NCBI GenBank assembly: GCA_050736615.1
Contig: JBOHWL010000289.1
Span: 1 to 10,035 of the forward strand
From: JBOHWJ01 sp050736615
Lineage (GTDB): Bacteria > Desulfobacterota > Binatia > Binatales > Binataceae
DNA length: 10,035 nucleotides
Direction of reading: 5' to 3'
The position numbers and the translations under genes were made by a program. Shown piece by piece: positions 5,943-10,035 of the stretch. How positions within the stretch are numbered: position 1 is the stretch's first letter; every line of letters begins with the position of its first letter. The notes under the pieces were generated by a model. The model did no database searches and was not told the DNA's origin. It worked only from the letters and a program-made list of their open reading frames with translations.

Positions 5943-7034
5943 CCGCACGGCTGTATCGTGCACTATTTTCCGTCGTTGTTCGTCCGCGAGCGCGCCGAAG
6001 CGCTTTTCCACGATTTGCCGCGAGCGCGGGAAGGTCGCCGCCGTATGCGGATAATCCGACGACCACATCACATGGTCGGGGCCATAGCGATGAAGCGAAT
6101 CGACGAATACCGGATCGGCAATGAAGGTGGCATAGACCTGGCGCTTGATATAGTCACTCGCCCGCATCGGCAGGTTGAGCCCGCCTACCGCGCCGAGCCG
6201 ATTTTGTACCGTATCGAGCCGGTACATGAAATAGGGCATCCAGCCCACGTCATTTTCCGCCGAGACGATGCGGAGCCGCGGGAATTTTTCCAGTACGCCG
6301 CCGAACACCAGCACCGAAATGGTGCGTTCAATCTGATGGTGCAGGTTGGCTAATTGAAGTAGAAAATTACCGCCGGTCGGATTGGCGCCGGTGCCTCTGC
6401 GCGCGGTGAGAATATGCAGCGACAGCGGCATGTTCAATTCCTGCGCGGCCGCCCAGAACGGCTCGTAATCCGGATGATTATACGGTCGTTCATCGGGTGC
6501 TTCCGCCCAAATCATCGCGCCCTTCATGCCTTTTTTGGCAATCCGATGCAGTTCCGCCACACTGGCCGGAATATCCTCAAGCGTGATCAAACCCAGCGGA
6601 ATCAGCCGTCGGAGGTCATAGCCGCAATATTCAACCGCCCAATCGTTGAAAGCGTGGAAGCAGGCGGCGCGCAACTCGGCGTCGTCGAGCCCGAACAGCG
6701 GCATCCCCATCGAGGTATAAATGACCTCGGCCCGCACCCCATCGAGGTCCTGGTCCTTAATTCGCGCGCCAGGATCCCAAACGCTGGCTGGCGCCTGATC
6801 GAAGCCCTTCTTGTTATGCTCGGGCAGCTCGTTGGAAGGCACGCCCGCGCCGAAAAATCCCGCCACCGGCATCGGGTTGATATTCTCGCAGACGAAAAAC
6901 TCCCCCTCCCTGCCGTTGAGGCCGCGCACCGTATGCGGGGCGTGGTCGCGGAATTTCCGATCGAGCCGTTCGGCCCACATGCCGGGCGGTTCAACAAAGT
7001 GCGAATCGGCCGAAATTAGACGATAGTCTGCCAT
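5919..7034 (-). CDS. Amidohydrolase family 2 (ACMSD-like) metal-dependent hydrolase
   Basis: This is a TIM-barrel metal-dependent hydrolase or decarboxylase of the Amidohydrolase_2 family (PF04909; ACMSD and gamma-resorcylate decarboxylase relatives), expected in the cytosol. The 371-residue length is usual. Landmarks: RLISADSHFVEPP at 5-17 with D10 and H12 (metal site in place of HxH), SLHIL with H207, SAEND with E260 (this branch's version of the next barrel strand), and SSDYPH with D327 and H330. HPDYEPFWAAAQELNMPL before H207 is also typical. The start is well supported: AAGGAGG lies 7 bases before ATG 7034. It is transcribed away from the acetyltransferase gene, so the spacer 7035-7293 should carry its promoter. 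The C-terminus ends VYGLAEA and may have been altered by an insertion. Paralogues of this family are numerous in environmental bacteria and the substrate cannot be read from sequence. Confidence 0.88.
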   Translation of the reverse strand: MADYRLISADSHFVEPPGMWAERLDRKFRDHAPHTVRGLNGREGEFFVCENINPMPVAGFFGAGVPSNELPEHNKKGFDQAPASVWDPGARIKDQDLDGVRAEVIYTSMGMPLFGLDDAELRAACFHAFNDWAVEYCGYDLRRLIPLGLITLEDIPASVAELHRIAKKGMKGAMIWAEAPDERPYNHPDYEPFWAAAQELNMPLSLHILTARRGTGANPTGGNFLLQLANLHHQIERTISVLVFGGVLEKFPRLRIVSAENDVGWMPYFMYRLDTVQNRLGAVGGLNLPMRASDYIKRQVYATFIADPVFVDSLHRYGPDHVMWSSDYPHTAATFPRSRQIVEKRFGALADEQRRKIVHDTAVRVYGLAEA

Positions 7035-7130
7035 CGTTATGCCTCCTTCGAGCGTTCGCGCCGGCGCTTCATCCAGTCGTGACGCCGGTGATCGTCGCGG
7101 CGTGCGGGCCTGGCCGCGCGCGCCTTGTGT

Positions 7131-7148
7131 CTATGGCAAATACCATAG
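7131..7148. promoter_or_regulatory. Perfect palindrome CTATGG-N6-CCATAG in the divergent spacer, possible operator
   Basis: CTATGG at 7131-7136 and CCATAG at 7143-7148 are exact reverse complements 6 bases apart. They lie in the 259-base spacer between the divergent amidohydrolase (start 7034) and acetyltransferase (start 7294). This is the size and spacing of a dimeric repressor site such as those of TetR or GntR types. No regulator gene lies beside it, so function is inference. Confidence 0.4.
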
Positions 7149-7279
7149 CCTGTCGCCCACAGGGTAACCACGTCAACCGTCGCGGCCGAAATGTTCCGCC
7201 GTTTTATCGCTTCCCACGCACTTGACTAAGGGCGCCTAGCCCGCGTAGGGAGAGAGGCGGAGTCGGGACCGCTTGCTTC

Positions 7280-7285
7280 AGGAGG
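7280..7285 (+). promoter_or_regulatory. Ribosome binding site AGGAGG for the GNAT gene
   Basis: A consensus AGGAGG lies 8 bases before ATG 7294. This decides the start of the acetyltransferase in favour of 7294 over the TTG at 7273, which is seven codons upstream in the same frame. Confidence 0.8.
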
Positions 7286-7293
7286 TGCGTGCG

Positions 7294-7908
7294 ATGGCGC
7301 TAGAGACGCTTTCAGACTATCTGCGTTCGGCGTATCCGAAAACCGTCAGCCTTCGCGACGGCACGCCGGTCGCGATTCGGCCTCTGCTTGACGATGACCG
7401 CGGGGAGATGTGCAACTTTTTCGAGCGCGTGCCTGAAGAGGATCGCGCCTTTCTGAAAGAAGACGTGATCGATCAGCATGAGATCGAAGCCTGGCTCGAC
7501 CGGCTCGACCCGGCAACAGAAACCGTGATCGTCGCCGAAGCCGCCGACCGTATCGTCGGCAGCGCGGTACTGAGCCGCGAAGCGCGGGGATGGGCACGTC
7601 ATGTCGGCGAAATCCGCATCGTTGCCGACCCTGCCACCCGCCGCTAGGGACTCGGCCACGTGCTGGCCGAAACCATCTTCGCTCTCGCGGTGCGCCTGCG
7701 GCTGGAGAAAATCGTCGCGCAAATGATGACCGACCAGCGTGGCGCTGTCCGGGTGTTCGAGTTGCTCGGCTTTTATCCGGAAGCGACTCTGCGTAATCAC
7801 GTCAAGGACCGTTACGGCCACAGGCACGACCTGCTCATCATGGCGAACGAGTTGGAAATCACCGCCGCCGCCGATCCCGAAGCCGCTTTCATTCCGCATC
7901 CTCGCTGA
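7294..7908 (+). pseudogene. GNAT acetyltransferase interrupted by an in-frame TAG
   Basis: The gene reads as one GNAT-fold N-acetyltransferase (PF00583) of 204 codons except for a single TAG at 7645-7647 (codon 118). The 5' part has the full N-terminal half: MALETLSDYLRSAYPKTVSL, RDGTPVAIRPLLDDD, FLKEDVID, and HVGEIRIVADPATRR up to the stop. In the same frame, directly after TAG, come GLGHVLAETIFALAV, LEKIVAQMMTDQRGA, FELLGFYPEATLRNHVKDR and HDLLIMANELE, the second half of the family. The stop falls inside the acetyl-CoA pyrophosphate loop (R-x-x-G-x-G: R116, R117, TAG, G119, L120, G121), at a position usually Lys, Arg or Gln; CAG or AAG to TAG is one base change. No frameshift accompanies it and both halves look well conserved, so the loss is recent, or the codon is read through, or it is a sequencing error. 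A GTG at 7660 could restart the second half, but without the loop neither piece should be active. Native acceptor unknown. The gene ends 7 bases from the convergent Nudix gene. Confidence 0.8.
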
Positions 7909-7915
7909 GCAATCG

Positions 7916-8344
7916 TTACTTTCGCCACGGCGCGGGATAAACGCCGGTTGCCAGCAGATGCCGGTAATCGGCCAGGATTTCGGCGTGATCAAACGCCAGC
8001 GGCTGAGGCGGTTGATGCGGTGAAAATAGCGCTGCATTTTTCGCATCGTCGCATCCACGCGGAACGCCGTCGGCGCGCGCCACATACACCACCGTCACGG
8101 TCTGGCCGCGCGGATCGCGGTCGGGCCGCGAGTAAACGCCCAGTATTGTGCGGAGTTCGACTTCCAGTGAAGTCTCTTCGAAGGCCTCGCGCACAGCGGC
8201 GTACTCAACCGTTTCGCCGTAATCGACAAAGCCGCCGGGAATCGCCCATCCGGGTGGAAAATTCTTGCGTTCGATCAAAACAATCTGATCGCCAATTTCG
8301 ATGATTACGTCGGCGGCTATCGGCGGACACTTCGGACGCGGCAT
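7916..8344 (-). CDS. Nudix hydrolase (ADP-ribose pyrophosphatase-like)
   Basis: This 142-residue Nudix protein should hydrolyse a nucleoside diphosphate linked to another moiety, using a divalent metal held by the Nudix box. The box is at 38-61, starting GFVDYGETVEYAAVREAFEE: G38, E44, R52-E53 and E56-E57 fit GX5EX7REUXEEXGU, with Ser in place of the late Gly (ETSLEV). The N-terminal strand region (ADVIIEIGDQIVLIERKNFP) and PPGWAIPGGF before the box resemble small ADP-ribose or NADH pyrophosphatase-type Nudix enzymes. The N-terminal MPRPKCPP is short and lacks a zinc ribbon. Length is normal for a single-domain enzyme. The start at ATG 8344 has only a weak ribosome binding site. It is convergent with the broken acetyltransferase. 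Substrate not predictable. Confidence 0.9.
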   Translation of the reverse strand: MPRPKCPPIAADVIIEIGDQIVLIERKNFPPGWAIPGGFVDYGETVEYAAVREAFEETSLEVELRTILGVYSRPDRDPRGQTVTVVYVARADGVPRGCDDAKNAALFSPHQPPQPLAFDHAEILADYRHLLATGVYPAPWRK

Positions 8345-8481
8345 GCGAAAAGCCTATCATCCTATTTCGAGCCTGACATTCGTCTGGCCGCAATGACCGA
8401 ATTTCTTGGTTTACTTTTAGTTCACGAACAAGATATCGCAAACGTTACAGAGCTTCTTTTCTAGCTGGGCGCAGAGTGCGC
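8345..8481. other. Short AT-richer spacer upstream of the Nudix gene
   Basis: This spacer of about 140 bases between two minus-strand genes should hold the Nudix promoter and the end of the upstream operon. No T-tailed hairpin is visible after the stop at 8482; GCGC-N5-GCGC (about 8469-8481) is the only small stem nearby. Nothing else is recognised. Confidence 0.3.
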
Positions 8482-9603
8482 TCACTCGTCCAGCTCTATA
8501 TCCCGGTAGACGTATTTCTGTCCACGTTTAACGGCCATCACTATGACCTTGTGATTGACCATGGGACCGATGATGTCATCCAGAGCCTCACTAGCCTTGT
8601 TGATACGAACATGCCCAGGAGAACCTGTGGCCGTGATTTCGATCCAATCCTGATCAAGATGTAAGGCGCGTAAGATTCCTCGCATCCTCACGGTTCTTTC
8701 GTCTGTGGCCCCGGAGGGCTTGGACTTCCGTATCGCCTCATTGAGTAGTTGGCGAGTCGCGGTGACGAACGAAGCGATCGGATCGCTGGGCGAGCTAGCA
8801 TCACGTACCTCAAGCCGCTCGAAGGCTTTGCCTGTTGGCGCAAGGTTGCGCGAGAGATTCAGAAAAGCTTCTCTGTATTCGCTGCGAGGAACGATGGCGG
8901 GCAAGGCGCCTTCTGGATCGTTCGCACTGGCTCGCAAGACATTAAAAAAAATTGTCGTTACGTTCTCGATTTTTGGCTTGTTGGACGACTCCCAAAGTTC
9001 GCGCTGCTTCTGCTCTTCAACCCTGACCGCAAACTGATAACTCCCAGCAGGCGCTTGGAAAAGCCACGGCGTGAACATGGAGTGGACGTCGGATTCGGGT
9101 GCTCCTCGCCGACGAAAAGGGCGGTCTAGTAGCATCTCAACCGTTCGGGAAAGAACGGCCTTTATAGTCTCAATTTTGTGTATGATCAGCTCAAGCGGCG
9201 CGCCGCCATGAATGATTTCTCCGCCCTTAACCGAAACGAGGACATCTCCGGGGGCAAACCTTACGCCCGCGCTCCCCGCTGCGCGGGCCGTCCATATCAA
9301 CTGCAGTAGCTCTCTGAGCTGAGATTGTGCAAATGCTGGAAAGGGAATCTCAGCGAGATATTGACAAGCGAGGTGCTCAGCCATGTCGTATTCGCGTCCC
9401 TTGTACGAAAGAGCAACCGCGCTCACGGCGGTAATGCCTCGCGTCCTCCGCTTGTCGGCGGCGAGCTGACCGAAAGCTCGCACCTCTTCCGCCGATGCCT
9501 TTTTATAGAACTCCTCCGCACGTCGATAATCACCCCCCCGGCGTGCACACTCGGCCTCAACGGCAAGCTTCTCACTTGCGGAATGGTAGCTATCCCAATT
9601 CAC
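8482..9603 (-). CDS. Protein of unknown function, helical N-terminus plus beta-rich C-terminal region
   Basis: I do not recognise a characterised function for this 373-residue protein. Residues 1-105 look all-helical and repeat-like: AECARRGGDYRRAEEFYKKA and SAVALSYKGREYDMAEHLAC read like two TPR-type helical hairpins that would bind a partner. Residues 118-165 (GDVLVSVKGGEIIHGGAPLE, then a helix ending in RPFRRRG) and 178-195 (TPWLFQAPAGSYQFAVRV) form a second, mixed region. Residues 225-265 contain ASANDPEGALPAIVP and LSRNLAPTGKAFERLEV. The C-terminal part 305-373 is beta-rich, with LRALHLDQDWIEITATG, DDIIGPMVNHKVIVMAVKR and YVYRDIELDE. No signal peptide or membrane helix is seen. The start is GTG, overlapping the upstream TGA (GTGA), with AGAGG in front, so translation is coupled to the 143-residue gene. 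Base composition seems less GC-rich than the left half of the window, in keeping with an accessory origin. Confidence 0.75.
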   Translation of the reverse strand: MNWDSYHSASEKLAVEAECARRGGDYRRAEEFYKKASAEEVRAFGQLAADKRRTRGITAVSAVALSYKGREYDMAEHLACQYLAEIPFPAFAQSQLRELLQLIWTARAAGSAGVRFAPGDVLVSVKGGEIIHGGAPLELIIHKIETIKAVLSRTVEMLLDRPFRRRGAPESDVHSMFTPWLFQAPAGSYQFAVRVEEQKQRELWESSNKPKIENVTTIFFNVLRASANDPEGALPAIVPRSEYREAFLNLSRNLAPTGKAFERLEVRDASSPSDPIASFVTATRQLLNEAIRKSKPSGATDERTVRMRGILRALHLDQDWIEITATGSPGHVRINKASEALDDIIGPMVNHKVIVMAVKRGQKYVYRDIELDE

Positions 9604-10031
9604 GATTCCTCTGGAACATCTTGAACCATCAACAGCGTGGCTGAAAAAGCGAATACTCCCGCAATCGCCGGTAAGCTGCTTTTACCTTCTCTCGCCTGTC
9701 TAATTTTTTGACCCAAGCGCTGTCTCACGCTATGCCGATCACCCGCATCCACGCCCGATACTTCGAGCCGGAGACAGTCTTCAAGGTCATTTACTCCCGT
9801 TCCAGTCGGCCCGACGTAGTAATCTGCGCCGATTAACGTTTCCGCTCTTCGAATCGCATACAGTCTACGAGTTTCTTCAACACCAGCGATCACGCAGCAA
9901 TATGCGCCAGCTTCCGTCGCGTCAGTGGCGTTGGCCCAAGCACCGATCGTGCGCTCGTCGGGCGCAAACCAGACGATTTTCGTTGACAGCTCATTACCAT
10001 TATCCGACAGCGTCACGTCAACAGGCGACAC
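9600..10031 (-). CDS. Small protein of unknown function, coupled to the downstream 373-residue gene (5' end near window edge)
   Basis: The 143-residue reading starts at a GTG (10031-10029), but the frame stays open to the window edge, so the true start may lie outside. I cannot assign a family. The N-terminal third has charged beta-type segments (STKIVWFAPDERTIGAWANA). The middle is RRAETLIGADYYVGPTG with D70, then CLRLEVSG with E90. A basic helix follows (RQRLGQKIRQAREGKS), then SLPAIAGVFAFSATLLMV. The order acidic residue, GADYYVG, LEVSG resembles a PD-(D/E)xK-type nuclease core, but the expected Lys is Ser, so this is only an idea. There is no signal peptide; the hydrophobic stretch at 120-137 is too short and mixed to be a clear membrane helix. 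It overlaps the next gene by four bases (GTGA), so both products are probably made together and may form a complex. Confidence 0.68.
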   Translation of the reverse strand: MSPVDVTLSDNGNELSTKIVWFAPDERTIGAWANATDATEAGAYCCVIAGVEETRRLYAIRRAETLIGADYYVGPTGTGVNDLEDCLRLEVSGVDAGDRHSVRQRLGQKIRQAREGKSSLPAIAGVFAFSATLLMVQDVPEES

Positions 10032-10035
10032 ATGG

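Noticed and set aside
5719..6066. 115-residue minus-strand and 224-residue plus-strand frames around the amidohydrolase 3' end
   Set aside because: They are Arg/Ala-rich shadows of GC-rich DNA in the wrong frame relative to a well-supported gene.
7645..7647. Genome-wide UAG recoding as the reason for the split acetyltransferase
   Set aside because: coaD and the aminotransferase in the same window end in TAG at their expected family lengths, so TAG works as a normal stop here.
7312..8085. 257-residue minus-strand frame antisense to the acetyltransferase
   Set aside because: It is a shadow of the GNAT and Nudix genes, both of which have clear family motifs.
1..10035. tRNA genes, rRNA, CRISPR arrays
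   Set aside because: No tRNA-like cloverleaf with a T-loop consensus and no regularly spaced direct repeats were seen by eye; a covariance-model scan was not possible.

Overview
The window looks like a chromosomal piece of a GC-rich free-living bacterium. It carries a respiratory complex I membrane-arm segment, housekeeping genes (rsmD, coaD, an aminotransferase) and several soluble hydrolases. The ACMSD-like amidohydrolase and the style of the NuoH sequence suggest an uncultured Desulfobacterota/Binatota-type or similar soil lineage. That is a guess from protein flavour only; I could not run a taxonomic search.

Layout, left to right. (1) 1-1329, minus strand: the start of a complex I membrane-arm operon, nuoH followed with a 1-base overlap by nuoJ, which runs off the left edge. 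The usual nuoI is missing between them. (2) 1330-1950: a gene-poor divergent spacer. (3) 1951-4366, plus strand: rsmD and coaD as a tight pair, then a class I aspartate-type aminotransferase. (4) 4367-4914: a non-coding block with a MITE-like element (imperfect 20-base terminal inverted repeats, CTAG at both ends), a strong hairpin and several GC-rich palindromes. (5) 4915-7034, minus strand: an exported isochorismatase-fold protein whose catalytic cysteine is a serine, then a metal-dependent amidohydrolase. The 3' end of the amidohydrolase seems to have been rewritten by an 82-base insert between 11-base direct repeats. (6) 7035-7293: a divergent regulatory region with a perfect CTATGG/CCATAG palindrome. 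(7) 7294-7908, plus strand: a GNAT acetyltransferase broken by one in-frame TAG inside its acetyl-CoA-binding loop. (8) 7916-8344, minus strand: a Nudix hydrolase convergent with it. (9) 8482-10031, minus strand: two translationally coupled genes of unknown function, which is the accessory-looking end of the window.

How the genes relate: nuoH/nuoJ build the proton-pumping arm of NADH:quinone oxidoreductase. rsmD modifies 16S rRNA and coaD makes dephospho-CoA, a common bacterial gene pair with no shared pathway. The hydrolases, acetyltransferase and Nudix enzyme look like independent single-gene units. The best candidate for an undescribed system is the coupled two-gene unit at the right end: a 143-residue protein with a possible degenerate nuclease-like layout and a 373-residue protein with a helical repeat-like N-terminus and an unassigned beta-rich remainder. 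Their function cannot be assigned from sequence alone.
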